Notes under the pieces: generated by a model | The model's database searches: none | What the model was told of the DNA's origin: nothing | What the model saw: only the letters and a program-made list of their open reading frames with translations | Part shown: one piece after another, positions 29,273 to 37,837 of the stretch | Numbering within the stretch: position 1 is the stretch's first letter | Layout: the number at the start of each line of letters is the position of its first letter | Program-made: the position numbers and the translations under genes | Source: Hyphomicrobiales bacterium | GTDB taxonomy: Bacteria > Pseudomonadota > Alphaproteobacteria > SPJN01 | Direction of reading: 5' to 3' | Assembly (NCBI GenBank): GCA_006844605.1 | Contig: SPJN01000017.1 | Span: 1-43,380 of the forward strand | DNA: 43,380 nucleotides

Positions 29273-32137
29273 GTGAAACGGTTCGGCGTTATATTTGGAC
29301 TGATATTGATTTTGTTGTTCGGGGCTGCGCTTGCCGCGCCGTTCCTGATCGATGTGAACCAGTATAAAGGGCAAATCGAAAGTGCCGCGCAAGATGCGCT
29401 GGGCCGCGAGGTTGAGATTAAGGGAGATATCTCAATCGGGTTTGTTACCGGGCCGAAACTGGGCCTTGATCAGCTGATCATTGCCAATGATGCGCGTGGT
29501 GATGCTGATGCCTTTCTGACGATGGAGGAGGCGCGGGTCAGTATCGCCCTGTTGCCGTTGTTGTCCGGGACCATCAATGTCACCGAAATTCAGTTGGGTG
29601 CGCCGGTCATTCACTTTGAACAATATGCCGATGGTGCCAATAACCTGCCGCTGCCCACGGAAAATGAGGGTGCAACTGCAGATGTAGACCAGCCGGCGGA
29701 AGAGCCGTCGGACGACGCGTTGCCTTATGACGTCGTGATCGGTGCCTTGACTATCAAAAAGGGCATGGTTCATTACCATGATCATGCCAATGACAGTGTC
29801 GAGGTAATTGAAATTCCTGCACTGACTGTATCGCTCGATTCACTGGACGGGCCGTTCAGCCTAAATGGCCAAGTGACAGCTTATGGGCAGCAAATCGCCT
29901 TGTCCGCGGATGTTGGCAATATCACGCAGACAAAGACGCGATTGCGGGCCGATGTCAACCTGCAAAATGATGCGGGGCAAGATCTGCTGACCGCAAAGGT
30001 CAGTGGTTTCGTTGCGGATCTTAAGGGGGCGCCGCAGTTTTCTGGTGTAGCCAACATCGCGGGCGGGCCAGATGATTTGATCGTTGTATCGTTCGATAGT
30101 CTGTCCGGTAGTGCGGATGAGTTTGATACAGGCGATGGGACCGTCAAGGTTGGCGATAACAAATTTGCCTTGAACGCACGCGGGGTGTTAGGCGACATCC
30201 CAGATATTTCAGTTGCCGTGTCCGCGGGGCGTATTGATTTGCCGGTGTTGATGGCCTCAGTTGAAAAGGTGCAGGCCTTTATTGCGAAGATGCAGCCGAT
30301 GGACGACCGTGCAGGATCATCGACCATGCCGCCTGCGCAAGACAGCCAGCCCGTAACCAATCCCTTGCCACAAGATATGACCGTTGCGTTCAATTTGTCT
30401 GTGGATGCGCTGGCGATGAATGATGATGCGGTCAGACAGATCGGCGTGTCAGGGAAACTAGAAAACGGCCAACTGACACTTTCAAATGGCAGCGCGCAGT
30501 TGCCCGGATCAGGTCAGGTCAATTTGATATTGGCGTCGGGTCAACCCGCCGCCGCGTTGTCTGTGGATGGGACGCTTGACGTTGCAATCAGCGATTTACC
30601 GCGCTTTGCCAAATGGGCCGGGATTGATCTGCCTGCGGATGCGCAAAAGGGAACCTATCAACAGGTCACGGCCAAACTGCCCTTCAATGCGACGCAAGAT
30701 GCAGTTGCCGTCCGTGGGTTGCGGATGACATTGGATCGGTCGGTTTTAAGTGGGGCTATCGACTATGACATGCGGGCACGCCCCGCGACCGTCAGCTATC
30801 GGCTGGCTGTCGATCAGTTCAACGCTGATGATTATATGAATACAGGTACTGATCCCGTGGCGGCACAAACCACCAGCGTGGAAGGTGAAGGCGCGGATGC
30901 GGATGACAACGCCACCAGTTTTCCTGATATTGCTGTTACCGGGCGATTTGAAGTCGGCGCTCTGACCTATGCAGGGGCGACCTATCGCAATGTGTTGCTG
31001 CAAACTGATCTGACATCTGTTGATAATAAGGTGACGGCGCAATTCGGGTTTCGGGCGATGCCTTATCAAGTGTTGGTGCAGGCCAATTACGACCCCGCTT
31101 TGGGGCAGGCCAGCATTGATCGCATGACATTTGCTGCGAATAAATCACGTCTGTCCGGCACAGCATTGGTAACCGGAATGGGTAACGGGCAACGCCCACA
31201 ATTCAAGGCCGCGTTGTCTGGCCCCTATTTGGATATGAATGAGGTCATGCCCGCGACGGTGGATAGTCAGGGTAAGCCAACAGGCGGATCAACGGCACCT
31301 GCCAAGGGCAATGAACGCTGGTCAAAAGAACAGTTGCCGCTTGCCCCCCTGCGAACTGTTGATGGCACGTTTACTTTGGCGCTGGATCGGTTCATCGGGT
31401 TCGGTTTGGACATCGCCGAAATGAAGGGCCAAGCCAGCCTGAAGAAGGGCGTGTTGAAGTTGGAGGATGTGACCGGCGCGTTGTTTGGCGGGCCGATGCA
31501 GGCCAATGGGACATTCGATGCCAGCACTGATCAATCTTCCATGCTGCTTGATTTAACTGTGAAGGATGCTGACCTTGAAAAAATCAAACTTGGTTTTTGG
31601 CGCAAAGGCAGGTTTGCCGGCTTGGTCGATGGTACCATGCAGTTGAACAGCAACGGTGCCTCCATGTTTGACCTGGTTAAGGGGTTGAAAGGCGACATCA
31701 AGTTCGCGGGCGAGAAGGGGGCGTTGCGCGGTATGGATTTACGCAAATTAGCAACGGCGGTGCGTAATTTTGACAAAGGCGGCGCGGCGCAAATTTCTTC
31801 TGCACTGACGCAAGGCGAAACCCCGTTCAACGACCTTGATATGTGGCTGGCATTTCAGGACGGAGTGATGACGTCAAAACAGATCAAGACGGATGTCGGC
31901 AGTGATGTCAAAGTCGCGTCTGATTTGATGCTGGACTTGCCGAACTGGCACGCCAATTTCACAACCGGCTTTTTCTTGGTTGAAAAGAAAGACCTGCCAC
32001 CGATCAGCCTGCAATTCAAAGGCCCGCCGGATAATCTGAAACGGCGTTTGGACACAGAGGCGATCCAGAAACACTATGTTAATTCATTGGTGAACAAGGG
32101 CGTCCAGAAACTGTTTGAGCGTGGCTTTAAGTTTTAG
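29273..32137 (+). CDS. AsmA family protein
   Basis: A 954-residue protein of the AsmA family, whose members span the periplasm and are linked to lipid transport and outer-membrane homeostasis. It starts with a basic residue pair and one membrane anchor (about residues 5-24), then the AsmA N-terminal pattern DVNQYKGQIESAAQDALGREVEIKGDI (split here by domain boundary), SIALLPLLSG and repeated beta-rich segments, with acidic low-complexity linkers near residues 135-150 and 530-550. The C-terminal AsmA domain shows LDLTVKDADLEKI, GFWRKGRFAGLVDGTMQL and GEKGALRGMDLRKLATAV. GTG 29273 is set by the upstream GAGGAGG. It converges with a 4-base overlap on the ribbon-helix-helix gene. Confidence 0.9.
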   Translation: MKRFGVIFGLILILLFGAALAAPFLIDVNQYKGQIESAAQDALGREVEIKGDISIGFVTGPKLGLDQLIIANDARGDADAFLTMEEARVSIALLPLLSGTINVTEIQLGAPVIHFEQYADGANNLPLPTENEGATADVDQPAEEPSDDALPYDVVIGALTIKKGMVHYHDHANDSVEVIEIPALTVSLDSLDGPFSLNGQVTAYGQQIALSADVGNITQTKTRLRADVNLQNDAGQDLLTAKVSGFVADLKGAPQFSGVANIAGGPDDLIVVSFDSLSGSADEFDTGDGTVKVGDNKFALNARGVLGDIPDISVAVSAGRIDLPVLMASVEKVQAFIAKMQPMDDRAGSSTMPPAQDSQPVTNPLPQDMTVAFNLSVDALAMNDDAVRQIGVSGKLENGQLTLSNGSAQLPGSGQVNLILASGQPAAALSVDGTLDVAISDLPRFAKWAGIDLPADAQKGTYQQVTAKLPFNATQDAVAVRGLRMTLDRSVLSGAIDYDMRARPATVSYRLAVDQFNADDYMNTGTDPVAAQTTSVEGEGADADDNATSFPDIAVTGRFEVGALTYAGATYRNVLLQTDLTSVDNKVTAQFGFRAMPYQVLVQANYDPALGQASIDRMTFAANKSRLSGTALVTGMGNGQRPQFKAALSGPYLDMNEVMPATVDSQGKPTGGSTAPAKGNERWSKEQLPLAPLRTVDGTFTLALDRFIGFGLDIAEMKGQASLKKGVLKLEDVTGALFGGPMQANGTFDASTDQSSMLLDLTVKDADLEKIKLGFWRKGRFAGLVDGTMQLNSNGASMFDLVKGLKGDIKFAGEKGALRGMDLRKLATAVRNFDKGGAAQISSALTQGETPFNDLDMWLAFQDGVMTSKQIKTDVGSDVKVASDLMLDLPNWHANFTTGFFLVEKKDLPPISLQFKGPPDNLKRRLDTEAIQKHYVNSLVNKGVQKLFERGFKF

Positions 32138-32391
32138 CGGCTTGTTGACAAGCTGTCTAACTGACCGGCCAGGGCAGCCTTCATCAAATAAACCCGTATA
32201 TGGGCCGATAGGGAATATGTTTTGCCCGGGTTGATGGGATCAAGCGCTTCGGCGCGATCCTCATCAATGGATTTGACCAGCGCAGACACCGAAAGCGCGC
32301 GCTGGGCAGCAAGTTTTTGAAGGGCTTGCCAGAACACAGGTTCAAGCGACAGGCTTGTCCTGTGTCCGGAAATGGTAATTGACCGTTTCAT
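32134..32391 (-). CDS. Small ribbon-helix-helix domain protein
   Basis: An 85-residue protein whose first half (KRSITISGHRTSLSLEPVFW then LSVSALVKSIDEDR) matches the alphaproteobacterial ribbon-helix-helix domain family related to Arc/MetJ-type DNA-binding folds. The strand residues (TISGHRTSLSLE) would enter the DNA major groove in a dimer. The C-terminal half has SLSAHIRVYLMKAAL, another helix. It begins 6 bases after the fumC stop and so is probably transcribed with fumC. No toxin partner is present. DNA binding is an inference. Confidence 0.8.
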   Translation of the reverse strand: MKRSITISGHRTSLSLEPVFWQALQKLAAQRALSVSALVKSIDEDRAEALDPINPGKTYSLSAHIRVYLMKAALAGQLDSLSTSR

Positions 32392-32397
32392 CGCGGC

Positions 32398-33789
32398 TTA
32401 TTTGGGGCCGATCATCTTGCGCGGATCGACAACCTTGTCAAACTCAGCCTCGGTCACAAGGCCCATACCAACAGCTTCGTCTTTCAAGGTTGTGCCGTTT
32501 TTATGGGCGGTCTTGGCGACTTTGGCAGCATTGTCATAGCCGATCGTCGGTGCCAATGCGGTGACCAGCATCAACGACCGGCCCATCAGGCGCTCAATCT
32601 CTTCGATGTTCGGCTCAATCCCCACAACGCAATTGTCTGTGAAGCTGACCGCGCCATCTGACACAAGCTGTATTGATTGCAGCAGTGAATAGATCATGAC
32701 GGGTTTGAACACGTTCAATTCGAAATGACCATTGGACCCTGCCACTGAAACTGTTGTGTGGTTGCCCATCACCTGCGCGCAAATCATGGTCAGCGCTTCA
32801 CACTGGGTCGGGTTGACCTTGCCCGGCATGATGGAGGAGCCGGGCTCATTCTCAGGCAATTGCAATTCACCAAGGCCGGAACGGGGACCTGATCCAAGGA
32901 ACCGAATGTCATTCGCGATTTTCATCAGGCTGACCGCGATGGTATTCAAGGCGCCGGATGCTTCAACAATGGCGTCATGGGCGGCCAAAGCTTCAAATTT
33001 GTTGGGCGCTGTTTTGAACGGCAGGCCGGTAAAGGCCGCGATTTCAGCGGCAACCTTTTTGTCGAACCCCTTGGGCGCATTCAGGCCGGTGCCGACGGCG
33101 GTGCCGCCCTGAGCCAGATTGTAAAGGCGCTTCAGCGAGTCGTTGGCGCGCTGGATGCCATAATCAACCTGTTGCGCATAACCGGAAAATTCCTGACCAA
33201 GCGTCAGCGGTGTGGCGTCCTGTGTATGGGTACGGCCAATCTTGATAATCTTGTTCCATGCCTTTGACTTGGCTTTCAATGCGTCACGCAGATGTGTCAG
33301 GGCAGGGATCAGTTGATGGTTGATCTGTTCAGCTGCTGCAATGTGCATGGCCGTAGGGAACGTATCGTTTGAAGACTGGCTCATATTCACGTGGTCATTG
33401 GGATGAACCGGTGTTTTTGAGCCGATCTCGCCGCCCAGCATCTCAATCGCGCGGTTTGAAATCACTTCGTTGGCGTTCATGTTGGTTTGCGTGCCTGACC
33501 CTGTTTGCCATACAACCAATGGGAAGTGCTCATCAAGCTTGCCGGCGATCACTTCGTCAGCTGCCTTTACGATTGTCTTGCCTACTTTCTTTTGCAGGCC
33601 GCCCAATTCCATATTGGCGATGGCAGCAGACCGCTTCAGAATGGCATAGCCGCGAATGACGGACATCGGCATGGTTTCCCAACCGATTTTGAAGTTTTGG
33701 CGACTGCGCTGGGTCTGTGCGCCCCAATATTTGTCGGCGGGAACCTTCAGCGGGCCAAAGGTATCGGATTCTGTGCGGGTTTTGGTCAT
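32398..33789 (-). CDS. fumC: Class II fumarate hydratase FumC
   Basis: FumC interconverts fumarate and malate in the citric acid cycle; it is iron-free and tetrameric. From the ATG at 33789 it has 463 residues, the family length. Visible motifs are [48 protein letters not shown] with the catalytic histidine, and the signature loop [11 protein letters not shown] with the catalytic serine. GAGGA lies 8 bases before the ATG. The frame stays open 61 residues further into sspB, but that part is not fumarase-like. It follows sspB by 37 bases. Confidence 0.97.
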   Translation of the reverse strand: MTKTRTESDTFGPLKVPADKYWGAQTQRSRQNFKIGWETMPMSVIRGYAILKRSAAIANMELGGLQKKVGKTIVKAADEVIAGKLDEHFPLVVWQTGSGTQTNMNANEVISNRAIEMLGGEIGSKTPVHPNDHVNMSQSSNDTFPTAMHIAAAEQINHQLIPALTHLRDALKAKSKAWNKIIKIGRTHTQDATPLTLGQEFSGYAQQVDYGIQRANDSLKRLYNLAQGGTAVGTGLNAPKGFDKKVAAEIAAFTGLPFKTAPNKFEALAAHDAIVEASGALNTIAVSLMKIANDIRFLGSGPRSGLGELQLPENEPGSSIMPGKVNPTQCEALTMICAQVMGNHTTVSVAGSNGHFELNVFKPVMIYSLLQSIQLVSDGAVSFTDNCVVGIEPNIEEIERLMGRSLMLVTALAPTIGYDNAAKVAKTAHKNGTTLKDEAVGMGLVTEAEFDKVVDPRKMIGPK

Positions 33790-33826
33790 GGTGTTATCCT
33801 CATGAAAAGGAAGTGGGGGGAGCCGG

Positions 33827-34444
33827 TTAGGGCTTTTTTCTGAACTGATCAAGGGCGATGACTTCGCCGGATTTGGCCCCTTTGCCGCCGCCATTGGGCG
33901 TATCGTCAGAGCCATCATCGTCGGGTGACTCAGTGTCTGTGGGGGCGTCTTCTTCGTTGCTGTTACGCTCAAAGCTCGCGAATAATTCTTCGTCGCTTAA
34001 TTCCGACAGGTCGTCCTGCGGCTCACCCTCAAAGGTTGCCAGACCAAGATGGCTGCCAAGTTCGTCATCAATTTCGGCGTCGTCGTCCTCGCCATCCTGA
34101 AATTGCAGACCGAACTGTACTGACGGATCAAAGAAACCGCGCATCGCATCAAACGGTACCCATAATTCATAGGGTTTGCGGTCAAACTGCAGCGTGACGC
34201 CAAAGCCATCATCCGTAACTTTCAAGTCCCAGAACTGATGCTGCAACACGATTGACATTTCTTCGCCGAATTTCTCTTTCAGGAAATCGGGCACCACAGC
34301 TTCGGGATGCTGCGGATTGAACGCCAGATAAAAGTGGTGGTCGCCGGGCAGGCCATGCTCCGCAACAAGCGTCAGCGCCTCCTTCACGACGTTGCGCAAG
34401 GCTGTTTGCACCATCACGTCATAGCGCAGTTCCTGATCGGTCAT
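33827..34444 (-). CDS. sspB: ClpXP adaptor protein SspB
   Basis: SspB brings ssrA-tagged and other substrates to the ClpXP protease. The 205-residue protein has the compact substrate-binding domain ([72 protein letters not shown]), a long acidic disordered linker rich in Asp and Glu (about residues 115-185), and the C-terminal ClpX-binding tail [13 protein letters not shown]. This arrangement is that of the alphaproteobacterial SspB. It heads the sspB-fumC-ribbon-helix-helix set. Confidence 0.93.
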   Translation of the reverse strand: MTDQELRYDVMVQTALRNVVKEALTLVAEHGLPGDHHFYLAFNPQHPEAVVPDFLKEKFGEEMSIVLQHQFWDLKVTDDGFGVTLQFDRKPYELWVPFDAMRGFFDPSVQFGLQFQDGEDDDAEIDDELGSHLGLATFEGEPQDDLSELSDEELFASFERNSNEEDAPTDTESPDDDGSDDTPNGGGKGAKSGEVIALDQFRKKP

Positions 34445-34617
34445 AAAGCTGGTTCCAGATGTTGAGTAACGTTGTGGAATATCGGGACGCTACCCTATAG
34501 AAGCAAATACCGTCCGCCAAGCGGGCAAGGACAGATTCTTTGCTTGAATCCTGCCTGTGGCGTGTTTTTATGCGTGTTAATGATATTGCACCCGAAACAA
34601 GCAGGATATTGCGACAA

Positions 34618-35187
34618 ATGACCAACGCGCTGGCGTTATTGCACGAAAGACGATCTGTTAAGGCCAAAGACATGGTGGAACCGGGGCCGGACGCCGCGGC
34701 GCTGGACGCTATAATGCGTGCCGGTCATCGCGTGCCGGACCACGGCAAACTTGGGCCTTGGCGCTTCATTGTGTTTGAAGGGGATGCCAGAATCGCCTTC
34801 GGCAAGGCGTTGGCGCAGATTTACGGGGCGGTAAATCCAGAAATGGGCCCCGATACGGCGGCAGCGCAGGCGGGCCTGCCTGTTCGTGCGCCCCTGATGG
34901 TTGCGGTTATTTTCAGCCCGTCAGACGCTAAACCAATCCCTGAGTGGGAGCAGATCATGTCCACAGGTGCTGTGTGCCAGAACATGCTGCTGGCCGCCCA
35001 TGCCCAAGGTTATGTCGGGCAATGGTTAACTGAATGGATGGCGTTTGAGCCGAAAGTGGCGACGCATTTGGGGTTGAAAAAGGGGGAGCGGGTTGCAGGG
35101 TTCCTTTATTTCGGTACCGCAGCGGATAACCCGGCGGAGCGTGAGCGTCCCGACCTCGCCATGAGAATTAGTCATTATGACGGCTGA
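34618..35187 (+). CDS. Nitroreductase family protein
   Basis: A 189-residue FMN-dependent nitroreductase-fold protein, similar to the short YdjA type. It has ALLHERRSVKAKDM at the N-terminus (FMN phosphate binding), RVPDHGKLGPWRFIVFEG, a central AQAGLPVRAPLMVAVIF, and QNMLLAAHAQGYVGQWLTE before GLKKGERVAGFLYFG. The ATG at 34618 is preferred because it puts RRS at the usual distance; an ATG at 34570 and a TTG at 34540 are upstream alternatives. The natural substrate is unknown. The end overlaps the next gene by 11 bases. Confidence 0.88.
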   Translation: MTNALALLHERRSVKAKDMVEPGPDAAALDAIMRAGHRVPDHGKLGPWRFIVFEGDARIAFGKALAQIYGAVNPEMGPDTAAAQAGLPVRAPLMVAVIFSPSDAKPIPEWEQIMSTGAVCQNMLLAAHAQGYVGQWLTEWMAFEPKVATHLGLKKGERVAGFLYFGTAADNPAERERPDLAMRISHYDG

Positions 35188-36196
35188 TCCTGTCCAGAAA
35201 CGGGTCTGGCCCCTGTGGAAATATGTGCTGCTGATTGTGTCAGTCAGCGGCAGCTATGTGGGTCACGCGCTGATATTTGACCTGCCCATCCTTGCTGGCG
35301 GCAGCGAGGCTATTGTGCCCTTGCAGACCGGCATGTGGGCGGCATTGATGACAAGTTTTCTATGTGTCCTTGCCCATTGGACAGCCCACGCCACAGAAGT
35401 GCGTGTGTTTCAGATGTTGGGGCAATTACCGTTTCAGGAAGATAAAGGCGGTATTGATCAAATTCGGGCTGATTGGTTGGCGTTTAGTGCGCAGGGGCCG
35501 CATCGCAGGCGTAGGCGCATCATGTTGATCGGTGGTGTCGTGTCGGGACTGCTGTTCGCAACAATTGCCATTGGCATGACCATTGATGTCGATACGGTAA
35601 TGGATCGGGTGATTTCAGCGGGGTGGTTCGGCATCGTGTTGCCGCCGCTGTTTGGCTACACAAGCATGCATGTCTATACCAATGTTGTGAGCAACAATTT
35701 TGTTATGCGGGCGGCGGTAGACGCAACTGATATTGATATTCTGCGGCCGCAACGACAAATCGCCTTTGCCCAGTTGGCGCTGCGCAATGGCCTTGGCTGG
35801 ATTGTGGCGTTGACGGTGACGTTGTTGCTGACATTGGGGGATCAGGTTTCAACAGTGGGTATGATGCCGCTGATCCTTGGTGCGATGGCGTTGATAATTC
35901 TGTCATTTTTCGGGCCGATGCAAATCATCCATCAGAAACTGGTCGCTGTTAAAACGGCAGAACTTGAACGTCTTGCACCCATGATTGCGGCGGCACGAAA
36001 CGCTGTTGAGCGAGGCGATGACAGTGCAGGCAACCGCTTGGCCGGGCTGATTAGCTGGCGTCAGGCAGTGGCGGATGCCAAGGAATGGCCGACAGATGCC
36101 GGCACGATATTGCGTCTGTTTCTGTATCTTGCGATCCCGATCGGTGGGTGGGTCGGCAGTGCATTTGTTGAGGCGTTGCTCGAACCGTTCTTTTAG
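35177..36196 (+). CDS. Multi-pass membrane protein of unknown function
   Basis: A 339-residue protein that I do not recognise. About seven hydrophobic segments are visible, near residues 14-36, 52-70, 113-133, 147-166, 207-226, 231-252 and 312-335. A soluble loop with an arginine-rich patch (PHRRRRRI) precedes the third segment, and a charged cytosolic-looking helix (KTAELERLAPMIAAARNAVERGDD) lies between the last two. No catalytic or transport motif stands out. Translation is coupled to the nitroreductase gene by an 11-base overlap, so a role linked to it is possible, but this is inference only. Confidence 0.75.
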   Translation: MTADPVQKRVWPLWKYVLLIVSVSGSYVGHALIFDLPILAGGSEAIVPLQTGMWAALMTSFLCVLAHWTAHATEVRVFQMLGQLPFQEDKGGIDQIRADWLAFSAQGPHRRRRRIMLIGGVVSGLLFATIAIGMTIDVDTVMDRVISAGWFGIVLPPLFGYTSMHVYTNVVSNNFVMRAAVDATDIDILRPQRQIAFAQLALRNGLGWIVALTVTLLLTLGDQVSTVGMMPLILGAMALIILSFFGPMQIIHQKLVAVKTAELERLAPMIAAARNAVERGDDSAGNRLAGLISWRQAVADAKEWPTDAGTILRLFLYLAIPIGGWVGSAFVEALLEPFF

Positions 36197-36207
36197 GGCC
36201 ATTTGTC

Positions 36208-36236
36208 GTGACAGGGCGGTTCGTGCCCGGTATGCT
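36208..36236 (+). promoter_or_regulatory. Candidate sigma70 promoter for the gamma-carbonic anhydrase-like gene
   Basis: GTGACA (one mismatch to the -35 consensus), a 17-base spacer and TATGCT lie 40-70 bases before the ATG at 36277. The -10 box matches four of six. Confidence 0.35.
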
Positions 36237-36276
36237 CCCGCGCAATTGAAATTGAACCAGCGCGACAGGAAGAAAC

Positions 36277-36810
36277 ATGACCGTCTATTCACTTGATGAT
36301 TTGGCCATTCAAACCGAAGGCGACGACTATTGGGTTGCCCCGAATGCCAGCGTAATCGGGAATGTTGTCCTGAAGAAAAATGCATCGGTTTGGTTTGGGG
36401 TTGTGATCCGTGGCGACATGCCGAACAAGATCGAAATTGGCGAAAACAGCAATATTCAGGATAATTCTGTGCTGCATACCGATCATGGGATTGATCTGGT
36501 GATCGGCAAGAATGTCACCGTCGGACATAAGGCCATGCTGCACGGCTGCACCGTTGGCGATAACAGTCTGATCGGCATTGGCGCAATAATTCTGAACAAT
36601 GTGAAGATCGGCAGCAATTGCATCATAGGTGCCAATTCGCTGATCCCTGAAGGCAAAGAAATTCCCGACAATTCGCTTGTCATGGGCTCTCCCGGCAAGG
36701 TGGTGCGTGAATTGCCGCCGGAAAATGCAGATTTCTTGAAACTGCAGGCCGCCCATTATGTTGAAAATGCACAACGCTTTAAGGCCGGTTTAAAAAAACA
36801 GGCTGATTGA
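36277..36810 (+). CDS. Gamma-carbonic anhydrase family protein (left-handed beta-helix)
   Basis: A 177-residue protein of the gamma-carbonic anhydrase family, similar to YrdA and PaaY. Hexapeptide repeats form a left-handed beta helix ([53 protein letters not shown]). His67, His84 and His89 have the spacing of the zinc ligands. A C-terminal helix packs on the trimer ([16 protein letters not shown]). Many family members lack measurable carbonic anhydrase activity, so the reaction is not sure. AGGAAGAAAC precedes the ATG. It lies 56 bases before the enoyl-CoA hydratase gene. Confidence 0.9.
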   Translation: MTVYSLDDLAIQTEGDDYWVAPNASVIGNVVLKKNASVWFGVVIRGDMPNKIEIGENSNIQDNSVLHTDHGIDLVIGKNVTVGHKAMLHGCTVGDNSLIGIGAIILNNVKIGSNCIIGANSLIPEGKEIPDNSLVMGSPGKVVRELPPENADFLKLQAAHYVENAQRFKAGLKKQAD

Positions 36811-36866
36811 TATTTCCATCCACCATTGTACCAACCTTAAACATTGAAAAAATACGGAGAACCGAC

Positions 36867-37640
36867 ATGGGTGAATTCACCTCAGTAGAAAAAGACGGCC
36901 ACCTGACAATCGTCACAATCAATCGCCCGGATGCCCGCAATGCATTGCATCCGCCAGCCAATGATGAACTGGCTGCGATTTTTGATGATTTCGCCGCTGA
37001 CCCTGACCAGTGGGTTGCCATTATCACAGGGGCAGGAGACAAGGCGTTTTCTGCCGGTAATGATTTGGTTTGGCAGGCACAGGGCAATCCCATCACTGTG
37101 CCTGAAACAGGTTTTGCCGGTTTGACTGCGCGTTATGACCTGAACAAGCCTGTGATTGCGGCCGTGAACGGCTTTGCCATGGGGGGCGGTTTTGAAATTG
37201 CGCTTGCCTGTGACTTGATCATCGCAGCGGATACCGCGCGCTTTGCCTTGCCTGAGCCGAAGGTCGGCCTTGCTGCGCTGGCCGGTGGTATCCATCGCTT
37301 GCCGCGCCAGATCGGTTTGAAGCAAGCCATGGGCATGATGCTGACAGGCCGTCAGGTGCCCGCCGCTGAAGGTAAAGAGCTGGGCTTTGTGAACGAAGTT
37401 GTACCCGGTGATGAATTGATGGCCGCTGCCCGCCGTTGGGCAGACATGATCTTGGAATGTGCGCCGCTGTCCGTGCGTGCCACCAAGGAAGCTGCGATGC
37501 AGGGCCTTGATCAGGCTGCCTACAAAGATGCGTTTGAGGGCAAGTATCCGGCTGTTTATGATATGTTTAAATCGGAAGACCTGATGGAGGGGCCGAAAGC
37601 ATTTGCCGAAAAGCGCAAGCCGAATTGGCAGGGCAAATAA
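36867..37640 (+). CDS. Enoyl-CoA hydratase/isomerase (crotonase) family protein
   Basis: A 257-residue crotonase-fold enzyme. It has the CoA-binding pattern VTINRPDARNALHP, the first oxyanion-hole region GDKAFSAGNDL, and NGFAMGGGFEIALACDL with ALPEPKVGLAALAGG. Glu110 and Glu130 are 20 residues apart, as are the two catalytic glutamates of rat enoyl-CoA hydratase (144 and 164), so hydratase activity is likely. The acyl chain preference is unknown. CGGAG lies 7 bases before the ATG at 36867; an earlier in-frame ATG at 36807 overlaps the previous gene and adds unrelated residues. Confidence 0.9.
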   Translation: MGEFTSVEKDGHLTIVTINRPDARNALHPPANDELAAIFDDFAADPDQWVAIITGAGDKAFSAGNDLVWQAQGNPITVPETGFAGLTARYDLNKPVIAAVNGFAMGGGFEIALACDLIIAADTARFALPEPKVGLAALAGGIHRLPRQIGLKQAMGMMLTGRQVPAAEGKELGFVNEVVPGDELMAAARRWADMILECAPLSVRATKEAAMQGLDQAAYKDAFEGKYPAVYDMFKSEDLMEGPKAFAEKRKPNWQGK

Positions 37641-37667
37641 GCGATAAAAATGAATAAGATAGGGCCG

Positions 37668-37701
37668 CATCTTTGGTTTGTGGCAGCAACCATAAAAGAT
37701 G
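37668..37701. repeat. Bulged inverted repeat 1, between enoyl-CoA hydratase and GMC genes
   Basis: CATCTTT-GGTT and AACC-ATA-AAAGATG form an 11-pair stem with a three-base bulge (ATA) on the 3' arm and a nine-base loop. No T-run follows, so it is not a classical terminator. Confidence 0.45.
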
Positions 37702-37714
37702 ACACTTGCGTCAC

Positions 37715-37749
37715 TTTTGAATCGCGATTATGAAAGCGACAATTCAAAA
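37715..37749. repeat. Bulged inverted repeat 2, upstream of the GMC gene
   Basis: TTTTGAAT-CGC and GCG-ACA-ATTCAAAA form an 11-pair stem with a three-base bulge (ACA) on the 3' arm and a ten-base loop. The layout matches that of the repeat just upstream. It ends 88 bases before the GMC start. Confidence 0.45.
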
Positions 37750-37837
37750 TTGACCAAGCATGGGTGCAGCCCAATCGCTTCTTGACGCCTAAGGGTAATT
37801 TAGGAAGCGGTCAGGGTATAAGGAAAAGGACAAGAAG

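Noticed and set aside
32134-32391. Antitoxin of a toxin-antitoxin pair
   Set aside because: The ribbon-helix-helix protein has no small toxin-like gene beside it; its neighbours are fumC and the AsmA gene.
33790-33972. N-terminal extension of 61 residues on FumC
   Set aside because: It lies inside sspB, is not fumarase-like, and the ATG at 33789 has a good ribosome site and gives the family length.
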